From NCBI GenBank assembly GCA_964493695.1, contig CAZBPG010000004.1, positions 43,189 through 107,188 of the forward strand: a DNA stretch of 64,000 nt. The letters run 5' to 3'. A program made the translations under genes and the position numbers. The stretch's first letter is position 1. Each line of letters starts with the position of its first letter. Origin of the DNA: Bog-950 sp964493695 (lineage in GTDB: Bacteria; Bacteroidota; Bacteroidia; Chitinophagales; LD1). The notes beneath the pieces are model-generated. The model was not told the DNA's origin and did no database searches. It saw only the letters and a program-made list of their open reading frames with translations. Below, piece by piece: positions 27,386 through 35,473 of this stretch.

Positions 27386-28093
27386 TTACTTGGTGGCTGA
27401 AATGAAAATGGACTGCGAAACGTTTTTTACCAAAGGAATTTTTTCGAGCACATCGCCAATTGCTATCGAAGGTGAAATCAAAAAATCAGGAATACCGGGA
27501 AGAAGAAAATCTTTGTATTCCACTTTAATGTTTTTGTAACCGGCTTTCGAAAGTTTCTCTGTAACAAAATCTTTTGAGAAAGCCATTTCATCGGGCTCGA
27601 GGTGCGCCATCTTTCTCAAAACAGGATAAGAGAAAATCAGATACACGTAAGGGTTGTAAATATTCGGCTCGAGGAAAATTATTTTGCCGTTGTCCTTCAG
27701 TAAGTGAAGCATGTTCGTAAACGCGCTATCCAAATGATGATACAAATGGTGCAGAATACCATTGCCGATGATGTAGTCGAATTTCTCCCCCTTAAACTCC
27801 TCGGCTTTGTTGAAATCAAGGACCTCGTAGCGGAGATTTGTCAACCGGCAGGTGTCTCTTGCTTCTTCAATAAACGGAACGCATAAATCGGTGCCGAGCA
27901 TATGCATGCCGGTCTTTTTTCCCATCACAAAGGCGTTCTTGCCGGTGCCACAGCCAATTTCCATCACCGATTTTTGCGGCAACACCTGCATTTGCGAAAT
28001 CATATAATCGCATCTGCGCTCAGCGCGTATACGGGTAGATTTGCTGTCGCCCCAAACCTGATTGTATCCTCTGTCGTCTTTTATGTTTTCCAT
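27386..28093 (-). CDS. SAM-dependent methyltransferase (class I)
   Basis: The start is placed at ATG 28093 (MENIKDDRGYNQVWG); an ATG 12 bp earlier (MDGV) lies against the dispersed CCCCTAAAGGGG repeat and is the alternative. The product is 235 residues. The SAM-binding core has motif I VMEIGCGTGKNAFVMG, the acidic end of strand 2 in LGTDLC, motif II FDYIIGNGILHHLYHHLD and post-motif LKDNGKIIFLEPN. The C-terminus is hydrophobic (NPYVYLIFSYPVL), suggesting membrane association or a lipid-linked substrate. Two methyltransferases in a row within a glycan cluster suggest modification of a surface sugar or lipid carrier. The substrate is unknown. Confidence 0.85.
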   Translation of the reverse strand: MENIKDDRGYNQVWGDSKSTRIRAERRCDYMISQMQVLPQKSVMEIGCGTGKNAFVMGKKTGMHMLGTDLCVPFIEEARDTCRLTNLRYEVLDFNKAEEFKGEKFDYIIGNGILHHLYHHLDSAFTNMLHLLKDNGKIIFLEPNIYNPYVYLIFSYPVLRKMAHLEPDEMAFSKDFVTEKLSKAGYKNIKVEYKDFLLPGIPDFLISPSIAIGDVLEKIPLVKNVSQSIFISATK

Positions 28094-28097
28094 AACC

Positions 28098-28132
28098 CCA
28101 TCCAACCTTCCCCTAAAGGGGAAGGCTTAAGT
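28098..28132. repeat. Dispersed CCCCTAAAGGGG repeat
   Basis: AACCTTCCCCTAAAGGGGAA with a trailing GGCTTAA is another copy of the palindromic repeat seen at 19915, 25246, 49039 and 49721. It fills the gap between two minus-strand methyltransferase genes. Confidence 0.75.
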
Positions 28133-28873
28133 TTATTTTTTTACAATGATTGTGTAACCCAGCGGGTCGTCATCACTTCCTAAATTCAACAATAAAGAAA
28201 TATGCGCGATGAGAACTACCACTGCAAGAATTGGTGAAAGCGCCACCCAAACCGGAACAAAAATCCATTTCCATATTTGAGAAGGGAGCAGATTGCGAAA
28301 CCACAACACAATTACTTTGTTGGCAATGTTTGCAATGTCGGTTCCTCTGTTCTTAATCTCTGCGGAACTGAATTTTGAAAACATTGTTTTTAAACTACTC
28401 GGGGTATAGCGAAAGAAATCGTAAGGGATATAATGATACCTCGCACTCCATGGAACAGTGATGATACCCGTGCCCCCTTTTTTCATTACCCGGTGCATTT
28501 CGTCAATCAGCTTCTGATAATTCTGCACATGCTCTAAAACTTCGGTGCAAATTAATCCGTCAAACTTATCGTTCTCGAAAGGAATAGTTTCTCCGTCAAA
28601 CGGAGTAATGTCGGAGTTGCTGTAATCAAACTTATCCGCATCCACAATGTCCACCCCGAAGTATTTCGTTTCAGAAACGTTCAGCAAAAAGTTATAAGGC
28701 GATTGACCGCAGCCCACATCCAGCACATTACCGGTGAAGGAAGGAACGGTTTGTTTGATGTCGCGGTAGATGGTGAGAATCTGTAAGTCGAGCAACATAC
28801 GTCCGTAGAACTTCAACTGCCCGAGGAAGGAGGTGGAATAAGTATGTGAAACCGGACGGAAACCTTCGGGCAT
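28133..28873 (-). CDS. SAM-dependent methyltransferase (Methyltransf_11 type), membrane-associated
   Basis: This 246-residue protein shows a complete class I core: motif I GNVLDVGCGQSPYNFLL, strand-2 acidic end YFGVDIVDADKFDY, motif II FDGLICTEVLEHVQNYQ and motif III MKKGGTGIITVPW. It is followed by YDFFRYTPSSLKTMF, common in methyltransferases of surface-polysaccharide clusters. Two hydrophobic stretches near the C-terminus (residues 190-235, including WVALSPILAVVVLIAHISLL) predict membrane anchoring, which fits a lipid-linked glycan substrate. It is separated by two bases from the toxin gene upstream, so the toxin-antitoxin pair appears embedded in the glycan transcript. Confidence 0.85.
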   Translation of the reverse strand: MPEGFRPVSHTYSTSFLGQLKFYGRMLLDLQILTIYRDIKQTVPSFTGNVLDVGCGQSPYNFLLNVSETKYFGVDIVDADKFDYSNSDITPFDGETIPFENDKFDGLICTEVLEHVQNYQKLIDEMHRVMKKGGTGIITVPWSARYHYIPYDFFRYTPSSLKTMFSKFSSAEIKNRGTDIANIANKVIVLWFRNLLPSQIWKWIFVPVWVALSPILAVVVLIAHISLLLNLGSDDDPLGYTIIVKK

Positions 28874-28875
28874 AA

Positions 28876-29232
28876 TTATTTTTCGTGTCCGATTAAATCT
28901 GAGTTATCTAATTCGAGTAAATTACATTCTTCAAACATAGAAACTATTTTATCCCAATTGTTTTCTATCAAGTTGAAAAGCTCCCGGTTAACAATGTTCC
29001 CTGTTGTAATAAAAAGAAGTTGAGTTGGTTTCTGATGGAGTAAATGCGTATGAAGAAAATCGGAATCCTTAGTAATCACAATCCATTTTTCTTCCGAAGA
29101 AATTTTTCTGATAAGGCTATCCGAGGTTCTTTCCTTATCCGGTAAGTCATCGGTGTGAATTACTTCAACTCCTTTTTTCTGTAACAAGCCTTTCAGTTTG
29201 TAAGGAAGTTGTGCATCAATCAAAAATCTCAT
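28876..29232 (-). CDS. DUF5615 PIN-like toxin
   Basis: This 118-residue protein has the compact PIN-like pattern of DUF5615: N-terminal acidic residue in MRFLIDAQLPYKL, EVIHTDDLPD and the second acidic cluster WIVITKDSDFLHTH, then LLFITTGNIVNRELF. PIN-domain proteins are metal-dependent RNases; this family is paired with DUF433 antitoxins, as here. Its ATG overlaps the antitoxin stop by four bases (ATGA), typical of a toxin-antitoxin operon. It shares little sequence with the second copy at 33289-33675. Confidence 0.85.
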   Translation of the reverse strand: MRFLIDAQLPYKLKGLLQKKGVEVIHTDDLPDKERTSDSLIRKISSEEKWIVITKDSDFLHTHLLHQKPTQLLFITTGNIVNRELFNLIENNWDKIVSMFEECNLLELDNSDLIGHEK

Positions 29233-29462
29233 GCTCTAATTTTGGAAATGGTTTTTACATCAGCCAGTTTAGAGCCGTACGCCAGACAAGCAAGAATATC
29301 TTCGCGGGTAAGAGCGGGATAATCGTCCATAATTTCTTCCATAGTCATTCCGGCAGAAAGTAAATCTAAAACCATGGTTACCGGATAACGCATGTTGCGT
29401 ACCGTGGGTTTACCATGGCAAATATCGGGGTTAGTTGTTATGCGGTTAATGAGAATCTCCAT
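29229..29462 (-). CDS. DUF433 antitoxin
   Basis: This 77-residue protein is a clear DUF433 member: RITTNPDICHGKPTVRNMRY, then VTMVLDLLSAGMTMEEIMDDYP and LTREDILACLAYGSKL. The fold is a winged-helix/HTH-like domain and the family is the antitoxin partner of DUF5615 PIN-like toxins. It probably binds its own promoter and neutralises the toxin encoded next. The gene lies 34 bp after the epimerase-GT2 fusion gene's start side, that is between glycan genes on the same strand. Confidence 0.88.
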   Translation of the reverse strand: MEILINRITTNPDICHGKPTVRNMRYPVTMVLDLLSAGMTMEEIMDDYPALTREDILACLAYGSKLADVKTISKIRA

Positions 29463-29495
29463 AATCGAAAATTTGTGAAACGAAGATAAGTTGAA

Positions 29496-31427
29496 TTAGT
29501 AAACTTTTCGGTAGATATTTCTTCGTATAAACTTCGGCCTGCGCTTACTCTCTTCCAAAATCTTCCCTTGATATTCTCCGAGAACAGAAATAGCTAGCAT
29601 ATTCAATCCGCCAAAGAAGAGAATGAGAACGATGATGGTAGTAATACCATGCGGAACATTTCTGTAAACAAAATAGGCAGCAATCTGAACGATGATGGCA
29701 ACAAACGAAAGCAGCGTAAGCGACCAACCGAGATATGTCATCAACTCTAACGGCACAAAACTGAAACTGAAAATTGCTTTGCGCGCCCAAGCAATGTTCT
29801 TGCGCCAGTTGTTAGTAGTAACACCAAACATTCTTTCCGGACGGGTGTAATCAACACCGGTTTGCTTAAACCCAACCCACGCACGCAAGCCGCGCATGAA
29901 TTGGTCGGTCTCCGGGAGCTTTACTAATTCGTTTACCACTTTTCTATCCATCAAACTAAAGTCACCAGCATCTAATGGTATAGGAACATAACTCACACTG
30001 CGGAACAGGCGGTAGAACATTTTATAAAACGACACCAGTGTCTGGTTGCCTTCCCGCGCTACTCTTCTTCCATAAACCACATCAAATCCTTTCTGATATT
30101 CTTCATAAAACTGTTCAATCAATTCAGGCGGGTCTTGCAAATCTCCATCAAGCAGAATTACACCATCACCGGTGGAGATTTCCATACCCGAAAGGAAAGC
30201 AGCCTGCGAACCGAAGTTGCGTGAATGCTCAATAGCAATCACATGGTCATCTTCATCTACTAACTTCTGCAACACTTCATTCGTATTGTCGGGCGAACAA
30301 TCGTTCACGAAAATTATTTCGTAGTCAACAGCAATCTTCTGAAACGTTTTCGAAAGCCGCTCATACATAAACGGGATTGCCTGTTCGTCTTTATAGCATG
30401 CAATAACTGCCGAAAGCTTATGACGGATTTTATCCTGCACCAGTTTCTTCTCATACAGCGGCATCGAGTAAGCCTTCTGCCACTCTGCATTTTTACTCAA
30501 GCCTTCTTTAAGCGGAGTTTCGTTTTGCCAGCCAATCAATTCTTTCGCCAGCGAAGCATCGCCATACCATTCCTTCAAATCCCATTTGCGGTTGGGCATA
30601 TCGCCCCAGTCAGGACTCTTTTCAATGCTGAAAATATCCTTGATAGCCAGCGCCATATCGCGGATGGTAGTTTTATGATTGCTCGCAATATTCAGCGACT
30701 TGCCTTTAATGTTCTGAATGTTCGTAGCCGAAAGTAAAGTTGCAAGCACCGCATCATCTACATAAACAAAGTCACGCGAGATATCCGGTTGCACCAATGG
30801 CGGATAAGTCCCTTTCATTCCCTTATCAATCAACTGCGGAATCAATCTATCCGGTTCTTCAAACGCCCCGTAAATGGAGTAGTAACGCAAATTCGCCACC
30901 GGAACTTCCTTAATCGTTCCGTAGAACTTTATCATGTGCGTTGCGCCCGCCTTGGTTACCGCGTAATGAGAGTTCGGTTGAAGCGGCTCGTCTTCCTTAG
31001 GTGCAGAGGCATTTAATCCGTATTCAGAAGAACTGCCGGCATGAACAAATGCTTTGATGGCAAACTGAGAAGAAATCTCAAGCAGGTTGAGTAAACCAAT
31101 AAAATTGGTTTCGTAAATCAAATCAACGTCCGACTGCTTGCTGTAAGCCCCGTAAGCCGCTAAATCGAAAATGGTTTTAAAGCGGTGCTCTTTAAAAATA
31201 TCCTCAACCTGGTTTTTCTTGATGATGTTACAGTGAAGAATATGCTTCGGATTAATGTCATCCAGCCTCCACGGAATAAAGGGCTTGCTGGTAACAGCAA
31301 AAACATCTTTGCGGTATTCCAGTATAGAACGCAACAGGTTTGCACCGATAAAACCACCCGCACCGAATATCACAATCGGGCCTTCCAGCTTAAGGACTTC
31401 TGCCTGTATTTTATCGGGTAAAGACAT
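29496..31427 (-). CDS. Fusion of NAD-dependent epimerase and GT2 polyprenyl-phosphate glycosyltransferase
   Basis: This 643-residue protein joins two enzymes usually encoded separately. Residues 15-320 are an extended short-chain dehydrogenase/epimerase: VIFGAGGFIGANLL binds NAD, SSSEYGLN supplies the catalytic serine and HYAVTKAG the Tyr-x3-Lys. Residues 335-560 are a family 2 glycosyltransferase (LSAVIACYKDEQAIPFMYERL, VNDCSPDNT, metal-binding LLDGDLQDPPELI, FSLMDRKVV). Two C-terminal transmembrane helices follow (LMTYLGWSLTLLSFVAIIVQ, ITTIIVLILFFGGLNMLAI) as in GtrB/DPM1-like enzymes. The protein may make a nucleotide sugar and pass it to polyprenyl phosphate at the inner membrane. The reading frame is continuous, so this is not an annotation join. 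Confidence 0.9.
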   Translation of the reverse strand: MSLPDKIQAEVLKLEGPIVIFGAGGFIGANLLRSILEYRKDVFAVTSKPFIPWRLDDINPKHILHCNIIKKNQVEDIFKEHRFKTIFDLAAYGAYSKQSDVDLIYETNFIGLLNLLEISSQFAIKAFVHAGSSSEYGLNASAPKEDEPLQPNSHYAVTKAGATHMIKFYGTIKEVPVANLRYYSIYGAFEEPDRLIPQLIDKGMKGTYPPLVQPDISRDFVYVDDAVLATLLSATNIQNIKGKSLNIASNHKTTIRDMALAIKDIFSIEKSPDWGDMPNRKWDLKEWYGDASLAKELIGWQNETPLKEGLSKNAEWQKAYSMPLYEKKLVQDKIRHKLSAVIACYKDEQAIPFMYERLSKTFQKIAVDYEIIFVNDCSPDNTNEVLQKLVDEDDHVIAIEHSRNFGSQAAFLSGMEISTGDGVILLDGDLQDPPELIEQFYEEYQKGFDVVYGRRVAREGNQTLVSFYKMFYRLFRSVSYVPIPLDAGDFSLMDRKVVNELVKLPETDQFMRGLRAWVGFKQTGVDYTRPERMFGVTTNNWRKNIAWARKAIFSFSFVPLELMTYLGWSLTLLSFVAIIVQIAAYFVYRNVPHGITTIIVLILFFGGLNMLAISVLGEYQGKILEESKRRPKFIRRNIYRKVY

Positions 31428-31535
31428 GGGGCGAATATGTGAAAGATTTACAGAATTACAGATTTACTGAATGACGGATTGAACAGCTAATCGGTAATTC
31501 TGTGAATCCGTCAATCCGTAAATATTGTTGCTGGC
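31428..31535. repeat. Imperfect inverted repeat in intergenic spacer
   Basis: The spacer contains GACGGATTGAACAG near 31472 and an inverse partner CTGTGAATCCGTCAATCCG near 31500-31518, together with ACAGAATTACAGATTTACTG. It looks like a REP-like palindromic element. No gene is seen. Confidence 0.5.
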
Positions 31536-32432
31536 TTACTTAAGAAAGGCACTTAACTCCCTAACCATTCCTTCGCCCCCTAAATTATTTTCTGCCTGAT
31601 GAAATTTCTGGTCTCCGTATTTGCCGCTCGGGTAACCGGATGCAGCCAGTGAATGCATTTTGATATTCGAAGTCAGTTGATTCATTAAATGATACGAAAG
31701 CGTTTCACGCAAACCGCATTCACCGTTGTGTTCTTCTATTGTAATCAGTTTCTGTGTGGCATTAATCGAGGAAATTAGTTCATTGGGTAATTGGGTAATT
31801 GGGAATAAAGAGAGAACCCAAACTTCCAAATCATCTGCTAGCTCCGAGTTCAGAATATTTTCTGTTACCGGTCCGGTGCCTACAACTACTCCTTTGGTGC
31901 CGTCCTTTATCTTTCTCCATTGCGCAAAAGGCGCAACCGGTTGATTGATTTTCGCGCCCATGTTAAGCCGCAGATAGTTAGGGCTTTTATCGGCAATCAT
32001 CTGCTCCACCGCCTGCTCAACATCGCTTACGGTAAACGGAACATACACGCGCATATTTTGGAGAATGCGCATCGCTCCAATGTCTTCAATATTATGGTGA
32101 GTGGCTCCCATAATTCCGTAGCCGTAGCCGCCACCGTTGCCGACAATCTTAACCGGTAAGTTGTGAAGACAGACATCATTTCTAATCTGCTCGTACGGGC
32201 GAAGCGTTACAAAAGGAGAGATGCTGTAAGTCCAAGGAATAAAACCTTCGTGTGCAAGGGCAGCGGCAACCGTCACCATGTTTTGTTCGGCAACACCGGC
32301 ATTAATAAACTTCTCGCCAAACTTCTCCTGCACTTTCTCCAAAGCCATATAACCAAGGTCACCGGTAATAAAAACGAGGTTATCGTTTTTATGGAAGGCA
32401 TTAATCATACTCTGTGCAAACTCAACTCTCAT
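31536..32432 (-). CDS. Transketolase, C-terminal (pyrimidine-binding and C) subunit
   Basis: This 298-residue protein corresponds to the second half of transketolase. FINAGVAEQNMVTVAAALAH contains the catalytic Glu that activates thiamine diphosphate, TYSISPFVTLRPYEQIRND follows, and the C-terminal domain has VVVGTGPVTENIL and TIEEHNGECGLRETLSYHL. It overlaps the N-terminal subunit gene by four bases (ATGA), so the two halves are co-translated. Split transketolases of this kind occur in archaea and in surface-sugar gene clusters, where they transfer two-carbon units for unusual sugars. A role in the pentose phosphate pathway is possible if the genome lacks a full-length enzyme. Confidence 0.9.
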   Translation of the reverse strand: MRVEFAQSMINAFHKNDNLVFITGDLGYMALEKVQEKFGEKFINAGVAEQNMVTVAAALAHEGFIPWTYSISPFVTLRPYEQIRNDVCLHNLPVKIVGNGGGYGYGIMGATHHNIEDIGAMRILQNMRVYVPFTVSDVEQAVEQMIADKSPNYLRLNMGAKINQPVAPFAQWRKIKDGTKGVVVGTGPVTENILNSELADDLEVWVLSLFPITQLPNELISSINATQKLITIEEHNGECGLRETLSYHLMNQLTSNIKMHSLAASGYPSGKYGDQKFHQAENNLGGEGMVRELSAFLK

Positions 32433-33250
32433 CCTATGGCTGTAATTCTTCTTTCAAAATCATTTTTCACTTCATCTAATATCAAACTGTATTGATCGTC
32501 CTTCATTGCCAGATAATGGCAATCAACTTTGTCCTCGTACGTCTTCCATCCGTTGCCCTTCGTAGTGTTACAAATTATCGCGGTTGGTTTTGTTGTCTTT
32601 TGCCATTTGCCTTTTGCGTTTTCAAGAGATTCGAAGTCATGTCCGTCCGCTTCTACCACTTCAAAACCGAAAGCGCGAAGCTTATCCGCAAGCGGTTCCA
32701 GCTTCATTACATCTTCCGTTCTTCCGTAACCCTGCAATTGGTTCCGGTCAACCAGCCAGATTACGTTGGTGAGTTTATGATGAGCAATAAACAAAGCCGC
32801 CTCCCAGGTAGTGCCTTCGTTTATTTCTCCATCACTGGTTATGCAGAAAACTTTCTTGTCTTTCTTCTTCAGCTTTTGTGCAAGCCCCAAGCCTGCGGCC
32901 AGCGAAAGCCCGTGACCTAGGCTACCTGTAGCAAAAGGAATGCTCTTAATTTTATTCACCGGTGGATGAGCGGCTAAATGAGTGCCGTTCTTGTAAAAAG
33001 TCTGAATGTCTTCTTCGCTCAGCGTGCCGTCTTCGGCAAGCATCGAGTAGAGCGCAGCCGCTGCATGGCCCTTGCTCAAAATAATTTCATCGTCCTCTTT
33101 CATCCAGCCAAAGCGCACAAAAGTCAGCATCTCCGCCACGCTCAGCGAGCAGCCCACATGACCGGCATTCGCCTGCTTGTACATGCCCAAAAAACGGTTC
33201 TTGATGTTCAGCGCCCCGTAAAGGAGCATTCTATGTATGGCTTTATCCAT
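32429..33250 (-). CDS. Transketolase, N-terminal (pyrophosphate-binding) subunit
   Basis: The start is placed at ATG 33250 (MDKAIHRMLLYGALNIKNRF); the frame is open 42 bp further upstream without a better start. The product is 273 residues. It has the ThDP-binding half: HVGCSLSVAEMLTF, ILSKGHAAAALYSML, PFATGSLGHGLSLAAGLGLA and the GDG-type diphosphate motif as TSDGEINEGTTWEAALFI. VDRNQLQGYGRTEDV completes the domain. With the next gene it forms a two-subunit transketolase. A DUF433/DUF5615 pair lies immediately upstream. Confidence 0.9.
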   Translation of the reverse strand: MDKAIHRMLLYGALNIKNRFLGMYKQANAGHVGCSLSVAEMLTFVRFGWMKEDDEIILSKGHAAAALYSMLAEDGTLSEEDIQTFYKNGTHLAAHPPVNKIKSIPFATGSLGHGLSLAAGLGLAQKLKKKDKKVFCITSDGEINEGTTWEAALFIAHHKLTNVIWLVDRNQLQGYGRTEDVMKLEPLADKLRAFGFEVVEADGHDFESLENAKGKWQKTTKPTAIICNTTKGNGWKTYEDKVDCHYLAMKDDQYSLILDEVKNDFERRITAIG

Positions 33251-33288
33251 CAGCGTGCAATTATACACTTTAGCTTTAAAAACTAAAG

Positions 33289-33675
33289 TCAACCCAAGCT
33301 ACGAATTCTGACTTTTAGGGTATCTAACTTGGTGCGTTCGGCAACAAACATAAAGGGCGACTCTAATTCAAACTCACTTGCAAACAGAGTTTTGAGCGTG
33401 TCGATAGTTAACAACGGAATAATGTGACCCGGTCGCAGATATACGATACCGGTGAAGGTAACCTTCTTCATAAAAACTATTTTGCCAAAATCGCTGTCGT
33501 GAGTAAGAACTATGCTTTGCGTTACGTGTGCGGTCTCTAATATTTTTTCATCATCTGCCGAAGTCAGCTTGAGTTCTGAAACTGTTTTAACGGATGCTAC
33601 ATGAGCTTTGAGAAAATCTACAACAACAGGATGTATGTTTTCATCACATACAAACGAATACTCCGTCAGCTTCAT
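33289..33675 (-). CDS. DUF5615 PIN-like toxin (second copy)
   Basis: This 128-residue protein has the DUF5615 pattern: FVCDENIHPVVVDFLKAH at the N-terminus, TSADDEKILETAHVTQSIVL and then THDSDFGKIVF, followed by GIVYLRPGH. The acidic residues of the PIN-like active site (D in CDEN, DSD) are present, so RNase activity is plausible. The ATG overlaps the antitoxin stop by four bases. It is only distantly similar to the toxin at 28876-29232, suggesting independent acquisition rather than a recent local duplication. Confidence 0.85.
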   Translation of the reverse strand: MKLTEYSFVCDENIHPVVVDFLKAHVASVKTVSELKLTSADDEKILETAHVTQSIVLTHDSDFGKIVFMKKVTFTGIVYLRPGHIIPLLTIDTLKTLFASEFELESPFMFVAERTKLDTLKVRIRSLG

Positions 33676-33905
33676 GCCACCGACTTTATTTCGAGGTAAA
33701 TTTCGTTGTTGAGAAACTGAGTGGCGTATTGCACCGCTTCTTTCACTGCTTCTTCCGTCAGTTGCGGATAAGCAGCAACGATGGCACTTATGGAACCTCC
33801 CGATGCTATTAATTCCAAAATAAAATCAACGCTTATTCTGGTATTGCGGATTATCGGTTTGCCTCCCAGTATTCCCGAATCGCTGATGATGTGTTCAAAT
33901 TTCAT
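33672..33905 (-). CDS. DUF433 antitoxin (second copy)
   Basis: This 77-residue DUF433 protein (HIISDSGILGGKPIIRNTRI, SVDFILELIASGGSISAIVA, YPQLTEEAVKEAVQYATQFL) has the same length as the copy at 29229-29462 but clearly different residues. It is the likely antitoxin of the following PIN-like toxin. It lies 9 bp from the phosphoesterase gene on the same strand. Confidence 0.88.
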   Translation of the reverse strand: MKFEHIISDSGILGGKPIIRNTRISVDFILELIASGGSISAIVAAYPQLTEEAVKEAVQYATQFLNNEIYLEIKSVA

Positions 33906-33914
33906 ACTCCAAAT

Positions 33915-34424
33915 TTAGATTATTTCTCCCCGCTTACCTAATTCCACCACCTCCAGGTTCTCCATCTTCTTATCGTTCAGCGTAAAGCGCAGCACCGTCT
34001 TCATTTTATGGAAACCCTGCACACCCGCTGCACCGGGGTTCATCACCACCATGTTGTTGTATTTCGCATCGCGCATCACCTTTAAAATGTGCGAGTGCCC
34101 GCAGATAAAAATATCGGGCATCACCTCCTCAATTTTCCTGCGCGCCTTGGGCTCGTAGTTGTTGGGGTAGCCGCCAATATGCGTCATCAATATCTTAAAA
34201 CCTTCGCGCTCCAGCACCAGGTTCAGGGGATAATCCATGCGGATGTCCATGTTGTCGATGTTTCCGTAAACGGCAAAAAAGGGCTTGAAGTTTTTCAGCT
34301 CATCGCACAGCTCGATGGTTCCCAAATCACCGGCATGCCATATTTCGTCAACGTCTTTAAACAACTCGAAAACTTTTTTGTCGAGGTACCCGTGCGTGTC
34401 GCTGATGAGGCCGATTTTTATCAC
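33915..34424 (-). CDS. YfcE/MJ0936-type metallophosphoesterase
   Basis: This 169-residue protein is a small calcineurin-like phosphodiesterase: metal-binding motifs GLISDTHGYLD, IWHAGDLG, AVYGNIDN, LMTHIGGYP and CGHSHIL are all present in order. PGAAG near the C-terminus is typical of the YfcE subfamily. Relatives hydrolyse phosphodiesters such as bis-p-nitrophenyl phosphate or 2',3'-cyclic nucleotides in vitro; the cellular substrate is generally unknown. The protein is cytoplasmic and of usual length. Confidence 0.92.
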   Translation of the reverse strand: MIKIGLISDTHGYLDKKVFELFKDVDEIWHAGDLGTIELCDELKNFKPFFAVYGNIDNMDIRMDYPLNLVLEREGFKILMTHIGGYPNNYEPKARRKIEEVMPDIFICGHSHILKVMRDAKYNNMVVMNPGAAGVQGFHKMKTVLRFTLNDKKMENLEVVELGKRGEII

Positions 34425-34487
34425 GGGGCGAATCTAAATTATTGTGCCTGTCTGTTGAAGTTTTGCGAAGGAAGCGCCAGAGACAAC

Positions 34488-35231
34488 CTACCTGCACATC
34501 GCCCCGCAAACACTAATTACCTGTCCGCTTACGTAGGTGCTTAAATCGCTGGCCAGAAAGAGGGCCACGCTGGCCACTTCTCCGGTATCGCCCATGCGTT
34601 TCATGGGTATTTGGGCGAGGATATTTTTTTTCACTTCATCGGTCAGCACACCGGTCATATCGGTTTCAATAAAACCCGGTGCTATGGCATTGCAGCGTAT
34701 ACTGCGCGAGCCAAACTCATCGGCAATAGATTTGGTAAAACCAATAATGCCCGCTTTGCTGGCGGCATAATTAGATTGTCCGCCCTGCCCCATTTCGCCT
34801 ATCACCGATGAAAGATTAATGATAGAACCGCTTTTTTGGCGCAACATAATTTTTGAAACATGCTTGGTAAGGTTAAAAACCGATTTCAGGTTAGCCGTCA
34901 TTACTTCATCCCACTGCTCTTCGGTCATCCGCAGAATTAAATTGTCGCGCGTAATGCCTGCGTTGTTCACCAGCACATCTATAGCCCCGAACTCCTGATA
35001 AACTTCCTCCACTAATTTTTCGGTGTCAGTATAAGAACCGGCATCGTTCTTATACGCTTTGGCTTTTACGCCCGCAGCGTTCAACTCTGTTTCCAGTTGT
35101 TTCGCTTTCTCCTCGCTGCTGATGTAAGTAAAAGCCACATTACATCCCTGCTCGGCAAACTTCTTTACAATAGCGTAGCCAATGCCTCTTGTTCCTCCGG
35201 TTATCAATGCTGTTTTTCCTTTCAGCAACAT
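34488..35231 (-). CDS. fabG: 3-oxoacyl-[acyl-carrier-protein] reductase
   Basis: The start is ATG 35231 (MLLKGKTALITGG); the frame stays open 228 bp upstream but that part is not protein-like. The product is 247 residues. It has the SDR Rossmann motif GGTRGIGYAIV, NNAG (in VLVNNAGITRDNLI), the catalytic Ser in INLSSVIGEMGQ and YAASKAG with Tyr and Lys. IAPGFIETDMT and a C-terminal YVSGQVISVCGAM are characteristic of FabG. It reduces 3-oxoacyl-ACP with NADPH in fatty acid synthesis. No other fab genes flank it. Confidence 0.93.
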   Translation of the reverse strand: MLLKGKTALITGGTRGIGYAIVKKFAEQGCNVAFTYISSEEKAKQLETELNAAGVKAKAYKNDAGSYTDTEKLVEEVYQEFGAIDVLVNNAGITRDNLILRMTEEQWDEVMTANLKSVFNLTKHVSKIMLRQKSGSIINLSSVIGEMGQGGQSNYAASKAGIIGFTKSIADEFGSRSIRCNAIAPGFIETDMTGVLTDEVKKNILAQIPMKRMGDTGEVASVALFLASDLSTYVSGQVISVCGAMCR

Positions 35232-35473
35232 GTGTTCTTGGTTTATGGTTCGAAGAAAGAAAAAAATAAATGATTGTAGAGGTTTCTCACAGAATACACT
35301 GACAACACGCTGATACAGTTTTGTATTTTCTGCGGGCATCTGCGGATTCTGCGGAAAATAGAAAATGCAAACAAGTGTAAAATATTTTACCGGTGCATTA
35401 AACCATTGCAAATGCACCGCGTCATAGAAACATAACAACGGAACAAATTTTAAAACCAATAAAATTCAGAACT
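35232..35473. other. Divergent intergenic region
   Basis: This 242-bp AT-rich spacer separates fabG (minus) and a small secreted-protein gene (plus), so it should hold two promoters. I could not identify a confident Bacteroidetes TTTG/TAnnTTTG pair, and no gene is seen. Confidence 0.5.

Noticed and set aside
34488..35459. 76-residue N-terminal extension of FabG
   Set aside because: The frame is open upstream, but the family starts at MLLKGKTALITGG and the extension is AT-rich intergenic sequence without protein character.
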